Source of the DNA: an uncultured Burkholderiales bacterium | Lineage (GTDB): Bacteria; Pseudomonadota; Gammaproteobacteria; Burkholderiales; Burkholderiaceae_C | Assembly (NCBI GenBank): GCA_903932865.1 | Contig: CAIZHQ010000006.1 | Coordinates: forward strand, 62,001 to 126,000 | Length of the DNA stretch: 64,000 nt | Direction: 5' to 3' | Part shown: in pieces, positions 41,196-48,881 of the stretch | Numbering within the stretch: position 1 is the first letter of the stretch | Layout: each line of letters begins with the position of its first letter | Notes under the pieces: generated by a model | Seen by the model: only the letters and a program-made list of their open reading frames with translations | Told to the model about the DNA's origin: nothing | Database searches by the model: none | Program-made: the position numbers and the translations under genes

Positions 41196-42065
41196 TCAGA
41201 ACGCCTGATCGGCCGTGAAGGTGATGCGGTGCAGTTTTCGATGCTGCGGATAAAAATCGGCCACAGCGTAGTGCTGAGTCGAACGGTTGTCCCACACGGC
41301 CAGCGTATCGGGCTGCCAGCGCCAGCGCGCCTGCACTTCGGGTGCGGTGATCAACGCAAACAGCTGGGCCAAAAGTGCATCACTTTGCGCGCGCGGCAGG
41401 CCATGGATGTGGGTGGTGAAGGTGGGGTTCACATACAAAATCTTTTTGCCCGTGACGGGATGCACGCGCACCACGGGGTGCGTCACGGGCGGGTATTTGG
41501 CGCGAGCGGCTTGCAGCTGCTCGCCGCTGGCGTCTTGGCGCAACAGGTATTCGGTCCAGCCGGTGACCTCCCAGGTGTGCATGGCACTCAGGGTTTCCAG
41601 ATAGGCTTTGAAGTCGGCAGGCAAGGCCTCGTAGGCGATGGTCATGCTGGCCCAAACGGTATCGCCACCACTGGCCGGAATGACTTGCGCATACAGGCTG
41701 GTGCCAATGGGCGGGTAGGCTTGCCACGTGATGTCGGAATGCCAGTTGTTGTTGGCAGCCGGGCGCTCGGCGGTGCTTTCCACAATTTCAATCTCGGGCT
41801 GGCTCTCCACTCGGGGAAAGAAGGCTTTGACTTCGTTGACTTGCCCAAAACTGCGGGTGAAGGCCACCTGCTGAGCAGGGGTGAGCACTTGATCCCGAAA
41901 AAAGATCACCTCGTACCGGGCCAAAGCGGCCTTCAGCTCGGTTTGTGCCAGATCACTCAGAGGTTGCGACAAGTCCAAACCATGGAGCGTGGCCCCGATG
42001 TTGGGGGTGTAGGGTTCGGCTACAAAGCTTTGGTACGCGGCTGAGTTTTGGATCGGAGAGGTCAT
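41196..42065 (-). CDS. TauD/TfdA-family 2-oxoglutarate-dependent dioxygenase
   Basis: 289 residues from ATG 42063-42065. The non-haem iron facial triad is visible as WHSD (His/Asp near residue 110) and the distal His in NRSTQHYAVADF; the 2-oxoglutarate-binding Arg is in RKLHRITF at the end. N-terminal PYTPNIGATLHGLDLSQPLS and FFRDQVLTPAQQVAFTRSFG match taurine dioxygenase and alkylsulfatase AtsK. It would release sulfite or sulfate from an organosulfur compound, in keeping with the sulfate uptake genes downstream. It starts only 22 bases after the thioredoxin-like gene, so read-through from that operon is possible. Confidence 0.87.
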   Translation of the reverse strand: MTSPIQNSAAYQSFVAEPYTPNIGATLHGLDLSQPLSDLAQTELKAALARYEVIFFRDQVLTPAQQVAFTRSFGQVNEVKAFFPRVESQPEIEIVESTAERPAANNNWHSDITWQAYPPIGTSLYAQVIPASGGDTVWASMTIAYEALPADFKAYLETLSAMHTWEVTGWTEYLLRQDASGEQLQAARAKYPPVTHPVVRVHPVTGKKILYVNPTFTTHIHGLPRAQSDALLAQLFALITAPEVQARWRWQPDTLAVWDNRSTQHYAVADFYPQHRKLHRITFTADQAF

Positions 42066-42087
42066 CTTTCGATCATGCCAGAGCACT

Positions 42088-42615
42088 TCAAGCAGGTGTC
42101 AACCAGCGCTTGAGCATCACGGGCGTCGGTGGCCCAATCACCCTTTGGGTCTGGCCTTTGGCGTCCACCAGGACCACATAAGGCGTGACGTTGGGCCAAG
42201 CCGGATCGACCGCCTGGCGTATGGCAGGTTCAAAACCATCAAAGGCGTACATCTGCGTCATGCCCTTGAAGTGCGAGGCATGGCGCAAGGCCTGCGGGCC
42301 CGCCACGTCCATCATGACGGCATTGAGTTCGGGTTTGTCTTTGCGCTGCTGCACGGCTTTATGCAGCACCTCAAATGCAGCCGGGCAAGTGCTGCAGTAA
42401 GAGGTGGTGAACAAATACGCCGCAGGGCGAGGGCCGTGCTGCAAAGCATGCACCCAGGTTTTTTCGTCGAATGGCAACACCGTGCGCTGGGTGGAGACCT
42501 TGGCTTCGTGGCGAGGGTGTGCGTGTTGCTGTGCTTGTGCCCAAACCGTCGAAGCACCCAGACCGAGTGCAGCGCTACAAATGGCGAGTGCCGTGAATTT
42601 AAAAACGGAGTTCAT
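42088..42615 (-). CDS. Exported thioredoxin-like protein with CxxC motif, in the copper cluster
   Basis: 175 residues from ATG 42613-42615, which lies inside the end of the propeller gene (17-base overlap). Signal peptide MNSVFKFTALAICSAALGLG then ASTVWAQAQ. The mature protein starts with a His-rich patch (QQHAHPRHE) and contains YLFTTSYCSTCPAAFEVLHK (Cys74, Cys77), a thioredoxin-fold active site, and TPYVVLVDAKGQ with the cis-Pro type position. Likely periplasmic thiol oxidoreductase or Cu chaperone. The closest known family is thioredoxin/TlpA-like; no exact match is recognised. Confidence 0.75.
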   Translation of the reverse strand: MNSVFKFTALAICSAALGLGASTVWAQAQQHAHPRHEAKVSTQRTVLPFDEKTWVHALQHGPRPAAYLFTTSYCSTCPAAFEVLHKAVQQRKDKPELNAVMMDVAGPQALRHASHFKGMTQMYAFDGFEPAIRQAVDPAWPNVTPYVVLVDAKGQTQRVIGPPTPVMLKRWLTPA

Positions 42616-43834
42616 GGACTTGCGTCTCCTGTGTGTTGCGCCACACCACCACCATGCGCGAGCCACTTTGGGCCAAGCGGGGGTGGTCGTTGTAGCCCGT
42701 GGCTTGGCCCAAGGTTTTGAGCGCGAAATTTTGCCCGCCATCGGTCGACAGCCAGGCCTTGAGAGAAGTCACAGCGCCTTCGCTGCTGCGCCAGACCACC
42801 GCCACGTTTTGGCCATCGGCCAGCACGTCGGCGTGCTCGGCCCGCGCATCGGGCAACACGCGCAGGGTCTCAGGCAAGGGCTCGCCTTGCGCATTCAAGC
42901 GGGCATAACGCACAGCAGCTTGGTCTTCGCCGTTCACTTTGCGGATGCCAAACCAGACCGTGTGGTAACCCGAAGTGCTGGCATTGAGTGCCAAACCTGG
43001 GCCGTGGTGCGGGCAAGCATTGATCTGCCAACCATCGTAAGTGCTGCGGGTGATGCGGTTGGCTGGGGCGCCCACGCTGGCAAAAGCATGGTCTCGCGTG
43101 CTGCTGTCGAACACATGCCGCCAGGTGGCTTGCAGCTGACCTTGCGGGTTGCGGGCCAGGCCAATGCGGCAGCATTCGCACGAATGATCGGCCAGCTTGG
43201 TGTCGGGGCCAAAGGTCTGACCGCCGTCCTTGGACTCGTTGCGGTAAATCGCGGCACCCGCATATTTTTGTGCCGAGCCTTTGGGTGGCTGATCGCGCTT
43301 ATCCACCCACAGCGTGTGCAGCACACCTTGCGCGTCAAAGGCCACCGAATCAAAACGGTGGGTGATTTCCTGCCGATCCTGGTGCACCGTGAAGGGCGCA
43401 CCGAATGTTTGCCCACCATCGCTGCTGCGCAGCATGCGGATGAAACCCGTGTAAGGCTTGGCCAAGGGCATGGTGTAACTGATCACCGCCCAGCCATTCG
43501 GACCAAATGCTATTTTTGGGCGGCTTTCGCCATCGGCCGCAATCGGGTCGGCCCCGGTGTTCAGAATGCGGGCTTCACTCCACTGCAAAGCAGCGCCCAA
43601 AGGCGTGCTTTGCACAAAGAGTTGCGCTTGCGCATTCAAACCCACCACCCACAAACGGCCGTCGGGTGCAATGGCTGCGCCTGTGGCCAGTTGCGGGCGC
43701 AGGTGGCGGTGCTGTGAAGTCGCAGCAGGTTTGCTGGCTTCTTTGACAGCGTCTTGCGCCCCAGCCTGCGGCACCACACACAGCCCGACCATCACCAGAC
43801 CCAACACGGCACACCAACGGTTAAAGAGGTTCAT
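42599..43834 (-). CDS. Exported Asp-box (sialidase-like) beta-propeller protein with Cys/His clusters
   Basis: 411 residues from ATG 43832-43834, with a signal peptide ending VVPQAGAQ. At least three Asp boxes (SSDGGQTFG about 137-145, SKDGGQTFG about 201-209, STDGGQNF about 363-370) mark a six-bladed BNR/sialidase fold, but no sialidase FRIP or arginine-triad context is evident. Two unusual motifs, HSCECCR (217-223) and NACPHHGP (272-279), are candidate metal ligands. It lies 89 bases after the TonB receptor gene and overlaps the thioredoxin-like gene, inside a copper-type cluster. A copper-binding periplasmic partner of the receptor is inferred; enzymatic function is unknown. Confidence 0.75.
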   Translation of the reverse strand: MNLFNRWCAVLGLVMVGLCVVPQAGAQDAVKEASKPAATSQHRHLRPQLATGAAIAPDGRLWVVGLNAQAQLFVQSTPLGAALQWSEARILNTGADPIAADGESRPKIAFGPNGWAVISYTMPLAKPYTGFIRMLRSSDGGQTFGAPFTVHQDRQEITHRFDSVAFDAQGVLHTLWVDKRDQPPKGSAQKYAGAAIYRNESKDGGQTFGPDTKLADHSCECCRIGLARNPQGQLQATWRHVFDSSTRDHAFASVGAPANRITRSTYDGWQINACPHHGPGLALNASTSGYHTVWFGIRKVNGEDQAAVRYARLNAQGEPLPETLRVLPDARAEHADVLADGQNVAVVWRSSEGAVTSLKAWLSTDGGQNFALKTLGQATGYNDHPRLAQSGSRMVVVWRNTQETQVHELRF

Positions 43835-43923
43835 GGGCTTCTGTTCCAAAAAGAGGAGATTGAATGAAAGGCTGGCGAAATCATGGTTACTTTTCAACAA
43901 ATCATCGCCAGCCAAGCTTCACG

Positions 43924-46065
43924 TCAGCGTTGACCAAACGACTTGGTCAAACCCACCATCATGCTGCGCGGCGCACCTGCGGCATAGGTGTTTTGCGTGT
44001 TGGGTGTGTAAGCGCCACTTTTGTAGCTGCTGGACGCATTGTCCGAGTACAGCTTGTCGGTCAGGTTACGCACTTGGCCCCAAACCTCCCAGCCATCTTG
44101 CAACTTGTGGCTGGCGGTCAGGTTGAGCAGGGTGTGGCCTGCATAACGCACCGTGTTGGCGTTGTTCATCCAGTAGCTGCCTTGCTTGACCAAGCCCAAA
44201 GCCACGCGCGAAGCCGGTGTGAACTTCCAGCCGACTTGGGCGGTGATGGTGTGGTTAGGGGCCTGTGGCATGTCTTTGCCCGAGTAGTCTTCGATGGCGC
44301 CCACTTTGTCGCTCACGCGGTAGCTCACAAACGTGTGCTCGGCCCACGTCGCGCCCACGCGCCAATCCCACTCCCCTCCCCATCCTCGCAACTCTTGGTT
44401 CAGGCTCAGCTCCAGGCCTCGGCTGCGGGTGTTGCCCGCGTTCTTGTTGAAGCTGTTGCCGACGTCAGAGGTGTAAGACACGATGGTGTCTTTGCCGCTC
44501 AGTTGGTAGAGCGCTGAATCGAGGCGAATGCCCGAGGCCAACAAGGCACGCCAGCCCACTTCCACGTTGTCGTAGGTAGCTGAGTTCAACTCTGGAATGG
44601 CGGTCTTGCCGTACAGCTGGCTGACTTCGGGCGGTGTGAAGCCCATGCTCAGGTTGCTGTAGAGGCTGCTGGTGGGGCTGAGAGCGAAGGTCGCGCCCAG
44701 CTTGGGGCTGAACTTGGCGAAGCTGCGCACCTCGTTGGCGGCGCCGTAGTTGGCCCCGGGTGTCAGGTTATTTTTGAAGTCGTAGCGAATGCGGTCATAA
44801 CGGCCACCTGCCACCACACGGATTTTCTCGCTCGGGCTGAACTCCAGTTGTGCAAACAGCGCATCGTTGGCAATGCCCGCGCCGTAGTTGCGCACACCAC
44901 TGGGGTTGGCCACGCTGTTCAAGGTGTAGCTGACATAACGACCGGTGGGTACATCGCGCACCACGGCCAAGTTGTCCGACGCATAGTCGTTCTGGCTGCG
45001 GTCAATGTAGACGCCTGTGACCAGGCGGGCACGCAGCCAGTCGAGCTTTTGCTCGTGCTTCACGTCCACGCCCAGCGACTCAACGTGGTTGTTGTTCAAG
45101 GTGCCCTTGCAGGTGGCACCCGAGCAACCCGTGATGGTGTAGTTGGGCAATTGGCCGTGGTCGTTGTTGCGGGCAAACAGCGTCACCGTCGTCAAGCCAC
45201 CTTGCGTGGTTTCGCCTTCCCAAGCCAGGTTGGCGCGGGTGGTTTTGTCTTTGCGCCAGGTGAAGGTGTTGATGCTTTTGCCGGGGTTGCTGCGGAAGTC
45301 GTTTTCAAACAAGCTGCCGGGGGTGTCCGAGTCCAGATTCGTGTGCACCAGCGAGGCACGCAACCATGACTTGTCGCTCAGGTTGTAGTCGCCACGCAGC
45401 GTGAAGGAATCCTTCTTGCCGCCGCTGTACTGCTGCCAGTTGTGGGTATCGCGTTGTGAGCTGTAATGCGAAAACCGCAGACCCAAATCACCCCAGGTGT
45501 TGCTCGCACCCGAATCCACACGGTTGAAGCCGTCGGTGTTGTCGTGGCGAATACCCAGATAACCAGTGGGTGTGCGTGAAGGTCGTTGCGTCAAGAAGTT
45601 GACCGCGCCACCCACCGCATTGCTGCCATACAGCGACGAGGCCGCGCCTTTGACCACCTCAACCCCACCCGAGCCGTTCATGTTGTTTTCGTTCAGGGCG
45701 TTGTGGTTGAACACGCCCAAGGGACGGATCGGGATGCCGTCCTCCAAATACTGGTAGACCGCGTTGGTGCTGATGGGCTGGCGAATGGCCATGCTGTGCT
45801 GCTCATTGCCCAGATCGTTCCAGTGCACGCCGGGAATGCGGTTGATGATCTCGCCTACCGACTTGGGCTTGTCGGCGTCCCATTGGGCGCGGCTGACGGC
45901 CCCAATGGACACGGGGGTTTCGGACAATGGCGTTTCAGAGCGTGAGCCCGACACCACGATGGTGTCCAGCGCAGGCGCGGTTTGGGCCACCGCAGCGGCA
46001 CTCAAACTGGCCAAGAGGCCGAACACGGCCACAGACAAAGGAGAAAGAGAGAGGGAATTTTTCAT
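43924..46065 (-). CDS. TonB-dependent outer-membrane receptor, probably for copper
   Basis: 713 residues with a signal peptide ending AAAVAQ. A TonB-box-like DTIVVSGSRS (34-43) is followed by the plug domain (SVGEIINRIPGVHWNDLGNE, GVEVVKGAASSLYGSNAVGG) and a 22-stranded barrel ending in TKSFGQR. It imports a ligand across the outer membrane using TonB-ExbBD. The barrel contains one Cys pair (ITGCSGATCKG). Copper as ligand is inferred from the flanking DUF2946 and PCu(A)C genes and resembles the arrangement of NosA/OprC/BfrG-type receptors; sequence alone would also allow a siderophore. Confidence 0.88.
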   Translation of the reverse strand: MKNSLSLSPLSVAVFGLLASLSAAAVAQTAPALDTIVVSGSRSETPLSETPVSIGAVSRAQWDADKPKSVGEIINRIPGVHWNDLGNEQHSMAIRQPISTNAVYQYLEDGIPIRPLGVFNHNALNENNMNGSGGVEVVKGAASSLYGSNAVGGAVNFLTQRPSRTPTGYLGIRHDNTDGFNRVDSGASNTWGDLGLRFSHYSSQRDTHNWQQYSGGKKDSFTLRGDYNLSDKSWLRASLVHTNLDSDTPGSLFENDFRSNPGKSINTFTWRKDKTTRANLAWEGETTQGGLTTVTLFARNNDHGQLPNYTITGCSGATCKGTLNNNHVESLGVDVKHEQKLDWLRARLVTGVYIDRSQNDYASDNLAVVRDVPTGRYVSYTLNSVANPSGVRNYGAGIANDALFAQLEFSPSEKIRVVAGGRYDRIRYDFKNNLTPGANYGAANEVRSFAKFSPKLGATFALSPTSSLYSNLSMGFTPPEVSQLYGKTAIPELNSATYDNVEVGWRALLASGIRLDSALYQLSGKDTIVSYTSDVGNSFNKNAGNTRSRGLELSLNQELRGWGGEWDWRVGATWAEHTFVSYRVSDKVGAIEDYSGKDMPQAPNHTITAQVGWKFTPASRVALGLVKQGSYWMNNANTVRYAGHTLLNLTASHKLQDGWEVWGQVRNLTDKLYSDNASSSYKSGAYTPNTQNTYAAGAPRSMMVGLTKSFGQR

Positions 46066-46162
46066 GACAAGTTTTCAATCGATCGGTCGCCATCGGCCGT
46101 TCAGGCCAAGGGCAACAACAGACACCAAGCACCCAGAGGTGTTCAGCGTGCGGGGGTGTGGA

Positions 46163-46537
46163 TCAATTGAAAACAGGTGGCCCGCGAGAGGGCAAAGGCG
46201 GGGCCGTGCGTGCGATCAGCACGGCCTCTGGCAGACGCTGCACGATGTGCGAGCGGGCATCGGGCACATGGGCCAGATCGGCCACCGTGGGCGGCGGCAG
46301 GGTGGGCGTCGCGTGGGCGCAAAGTGGGCAGTCCATGCTGGCGGGCAATGCGCTGTCATTGCCCTCGCCCTGCGCCACCAATTTCATGACGCCCATGCTG
46401 GAGCAGACCACTTCCACGGTTTTGGGCTGCAGGGTTGAGGCCAAAACCGACACACCCACAAACAGCACATACCAAGCCAGCACAAAGCGAGCCAGGCGGC
46501 GCAGCAGTGTCATGATGGGGGGCATATTCGTGTCCAT
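46163..46537 (-). CDS. DUF2946 protein 2 (CruR-like, directly upstream of the TonB receptor)
   Basis: 124 residues from ATG 46535-46537; ATG 46525 is an alternative. N-terminal hydrophobic helix (RFVLAWYVLFVGVSVLAS), then VVCSSMGVMKLV (Cys45) and SMDCPLCAHA (Cys70, Cys73), the pattern of DUF2946. In Bordetella a DUF2946 ORF (CruR) is reported as a copper-responsive upstream ORF controlling a PCu(A)C/TonB receptor operon; that precedent is recalled, not checked here. It begins 30 bases after the chaperone stop and ends 97 bases before the receptor ATG. Confidence 0.82.
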   Translation of the reverse strand: MDTNMPPIMTLLRRLARFVLAWYVLFVGVSVLASTLQPKTVEVVCSSMGVMKLVAQGEGNDSALPASMDCPLCAHATPTLPPPTVADLAHVPDARSHIVQRLPEAVLIARTAPPLPSRGPPVFN

Positions 46538-46567
46538 GGGCAGGTCAGTGGCTAACGCTCAGACCGA

Positions 46568-47047
46568 TCAATGCTTGTGCATCTGGCCTGCGCCATGGTT
46601 CATGGCCGGTGCTGCGGCGGTGCGGGCGGGCACTTTCAGCTCCACCAACTGTCGCTTACCGTCTTTCCCTTCCACCACCAGCGTCACGGGCACGGTATCA
46701 CCGTCTTTGACTTGGCCTTTCAGGTCCATCAGCATGACGTGGTAGCCACCGGGTTTGAGGTCCACCGCTTTGCCAGCGGGCAAGGCCAAGCTGGGCACTG
46801 CACGCATTTTCATGACACCGCCGTCCATGCTCATTTCATGCACCTCGACCACACTCGCCACTGGCGACTGGGCCGAGATCAGTTTGGCGTCTTGGGCCGA
46901 TTGCAGTTGCATGAAGGCACCGGTGGCCTTTTGCTGCGCGACGGTGGCGCGCACCCAGGCGTCTTTCACGGTGACTTGGGCCTGCGCCGTCAGGGACACG
47001 GTCATGGCCAGAAAAAAGGCAGCGACAGACAAAGCGGGACGGAACAT
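46568..47047 (-). CDS. Periplasmic copper chaperone, PCu(A)C family
   Basis: 159 residues with a signal peptide ending SLTAQAQ. The family copper motif H-X10-M-X21-H-X-M is exact: His70, Met81, His103, Met105. A Met/His-rich tail (MNHGAGQMHKH) offers a second metal site. PCu(A)C proteins bind Cu(I) in the periplasm and deliver it, for example, to cytochrome oxidase assembly. It lies between two DUF2946 genes, 141 bases after the first. This is the best-supported copper gene of the cluster. Confidence 0.93.
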   Translation of the reverse strand: MFRPALSVAAFFLAMTVSLTAQAQVTVKDAWVRATVAQQKATGAFMQLQSAQDAKLISAQSPVASVVEVHEMSMDGGVMKMRAVPSLALPAGKAVDLKPGGYHVMLMDLKGQVKDGDTVPVTLVVEGKDGKRQLVELKVPARTAAAPAMNHGAGQMHKH

Positions 47048-47188
47048 GGATCACTCCTGGTGGTTATCGAACAGATGAAGAGGCACGGATTGTGCGAAAG
47101 GCACACCCCTCGGCGCAGGGTGCACAGACACAGGTGGATGCCGAAACCGACTCAGCCCCAACGCGTCAGCGCAAACAGGGGCGGTGTT

Positions 47189-47566
47189 TCAGGCCAAAAA
47201 GATGGGGGGTGCGCGGGCTTGCCAGGGTTGCCCCAGCAAACTGGCCAGCCGTGCCGCCGGCAAGGGCTGCAAAACGTGAGACAAGTTGCCCGTTACCAGG
47301 GAAGCCCACACGTCGGCCGCAGGGGGCGCGATCAAGGGCAGGCAGGCGGGGCAGTCCAGCGCGGTGTGCAATGCGCCACCACTCCCCTCATCGCCAGCGG
47401 CATCAGATTGCACCAGCTTCACGCCACCGATGGCGGTGCAAACCAGATGCACGGCGTCAGGCTTGACCAGCGGCGAAGCCACCGCCGCCCCGACAAACAA
47501 CACCAACCACACCAACAAAAAGCGGTGGAGGTGATGGGCGTTGCGCAGGGTTTGCAGGCTGAACAT
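47189..47566 (-). CDS. DUF2946 protein 1 (CruR-like, first gene of the copper cluster)
   Basis: 125 residues from ATG 47564-47566. Same plan as the second copy: an N-terminal hydrophobic helix (RFLLVWLVLFVGAAVA), VHLVCTAIGGVKLV (Cys43) and ALDCPACLPL (Cys72, Cys75), then a Pro/Ala/Leu-rich tail. It precedes the PCu(A)C gene by 141 noncoding bases, a gap in which I see no gene and which could hold a Rho-utilisation leader. It is probably the first gene of the six-gene unit. Function as a copper-sensing uORF product is inferred. Confidence 0.82.
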   Translation of the reverse strand: MFSLQTLRNAHHLHRFLLVWLVLFVGAAVASPLVKPDAVHLVCTAIGGVKLVQSDAAGDEGSGGALHTALDCPACLPLIAPPAADVWASLVTGNLSHVLQPLPAARLASLLGQPWQARAPPIFLA

Positions 47567-47730
47567 GGCGTGAATTATGGCACCTAAGGCTCAGGCACCC
47601 CAACACAGGGGCTCCGATAGAGATGAGTTTGGGCGGGCGGTCTTGACCCCCGTCTCACAGGCATCTTGGTGACGCACGGGTGCAGCAGCTTCGGCTAATC
47701 TGTGATTTTCAAACCCAACCGGAGTTCCCC

Positions 47731-48381
47731 ATGATCACACTCTGCGGCTTTGCGGCCAGCAATTACCACAACAAAGTCAAATTGGCCTTGCTCGAAAAAG
47801 GCGTGCCCTTTGAAGAAGAGCTGGCTTGGGTGGGGGCCACCGACGCTGCCGCCAGCCCGTTGGGCAAAGTGCCTTACCTCAAGACACCCGATGGCGCCAT
47901 GTGCGAGTCGGCTGTCATGCTGGAATACATTGAGCAAAAGTACCCGCAAAACCCCTTGATCCCTGCTGACCCTTTTGCCGCTGCCAAAGTACGCGAATTG
48001 GCGCTGTTTTTGGACCTGCACCTTGAGTTGGTGGCGCGCAACCTCTACCCCGAAGCATTCTTTGGCGGCAAGGTGAGCGACTCGGTGAAAGAAAAAACCG
48101 CTGCGCAACTGGAAAAAAACGTGGCTGCGTTTGCCCAACTGGCCAAGTTCTCGCCCTTCATTGCGGGCGACAGCCTGACGCTGGCCGACTGCGCAGCCGT
48201 CACGCACCTGCCCCTGATTTCGGGTGCCACCAAGCTGGTTTACGGTAAAGACTTTTTGGCCGACCTGCCAGCCCGCGATTACCTCAAGATGATGGGTGAG
48301 CGTCCCCACATGCAAAAAGTCAACGCCGACCGCAAAGCCAACATGGAATTGATGATGTCACGCATGAAAGCCAAAAGCTGA
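47731..48381 (+). CDS. Glutathione S-transferase family protein
   Basis: 216 residues from ATG 47731, with GGAG 6 bases upstream; the longer frame to 47680 is rejected. Thioredoxin-like N-terminal domain: MITLCGFAASNYHNKVKLAL, then GKVPYLKTPDGAMCESAVML with the cis-Pro (VPYL) and ESAV glutathione-binding loop. All-helical C-terminal domain with FIAGDSLTLADCAAVTHLPL, the N-capping box. Cytosolic detoxification or thiol-transfer role; substrate unknown. It runs away from the copper cluster, 164 bases from its first gene. Confidence 0.9.
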   Translation: MITLCGFAASNYHNKVKLALLEKGVPFEEELAWVGATDAAASPLGKVPYLKTPDGAMCESAVMLEYIEQKYPQNPLIPADPFAAAKVRELALFLDLHLELVARNLYPEAFFGGKVSDSVKEKTAAQLEKNVAAFAQLAKFSPFIAGDSLTLADCAAVTHLPLISGATKLVYGKDFLADLPARDYLKMMGERPHMQKVNADRKANMELMMSRMKAKS

Positions 48382-48391
48382 GTTTGCGCGC

Positions 48392-48405
48392 TTGATGCGC
48401 ATCAA
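48392..48405. promoter_or_regulatory. FNR/CRP-family box 1 (perfect TTGAT-N4-ATCAA)
   Basis: TTGATGCGCATCAA matches the FNR/Anr consensus at all ten defined positions. It lies 11 bases after the GST stop and 97 bases before the DksA-like ATG (centre 48398.5). Confidence 0.75.
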
Positions 48406-48441
48406 CCCCTGCCCATGGCTGCAGCCATGCGGCAGCAGGAG

Positions 48442-48455
48442 TTGACCTACATCAA
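48442..48455. promoter_or_regulatory. FNR/CRP-family box 2 (TTGAC-N4-ATCAA)
   Basis: TTGACCTACATCAA has nine of ten consensus positions. Its centre (48448.5) is exactly 50 bases from box 1 and about 41 bases before the DksA-like ATG. A TAGGAT (48477-48482) could be the -10 of an FNR class II promoter. Confidence 0.7.
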
Positions 48456-48488
48456 TACCGCTACACCACAGGCGCCTAGGATGAAGCC

Positions 48489-48860
48489 ATGACTTCATCC
48501 TACACACCCTCAATCTCCGCCCACCGCGAGCGCCTCTTGCATGAGCGCTTGCAACTGCTGCTGCGCATCGCAGAGCAGCGTGGTGGTTTGGTCTCGCGCG
48601 CGGACATGGCGGCAAAGCACGATGTGCGCAGTTTTGACAACCAAGCGCAGGCCTTTTCAGAGCGTGACGACGAGTTTGCCATGAACGAACACGAAACGGC
48701 CGAGCTGGGAGACATCGAAGCCGCATTGGGACGCATGGATGCGGGCTCTTATGGCCAGTGCAACGACTGCGGCGTGACCATTGCACCCGCACGCCTGAAC
48801 GCTTACCCGACCGCCAAACGCTGCATCGATTGCCAGACCGTGGCCGAGCAGCGCCGTTGA
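48489..48860 (+). CDS. DksA/TraR-family zinc-finger protein
   Basis: 123 residues. An N-terminal coiled-coil stretch (RERLLHERLQLLLRIAEQRG) and a C-terminal C4 zinc finger CNDCGVTIAPARLNAYPTAK followed by RCIDC (Cys91, Cys94, Cys112, Cys115). It is shorter than DksA (151) and lacks the DxxDxA tip that DksA needs to act with ppGpp, so it belongs to the short TraR/YbiI-type group that can bind the RNA polymerase secondary channel. AGGA lies 7 bases before the ATG. Two FNR-type boxes upstream suggest induction at low oxygen. The next gene is 21 bases downstream. Confidence 0.85.
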   Translation: MTSSYTPSISAHRERLLHERLQLLLRIAEQRGGLVSRADMAAKHDVRSFDNQAQAFSERDDEFAMNEHETAELGDIEAALGRMDAGSYGQCNDCGVTIAPARLNAYPTAKRCIDCQTVAEQRR

Positions 48861-48881
48861 ATTTTTTAACCAAGGATGTTG

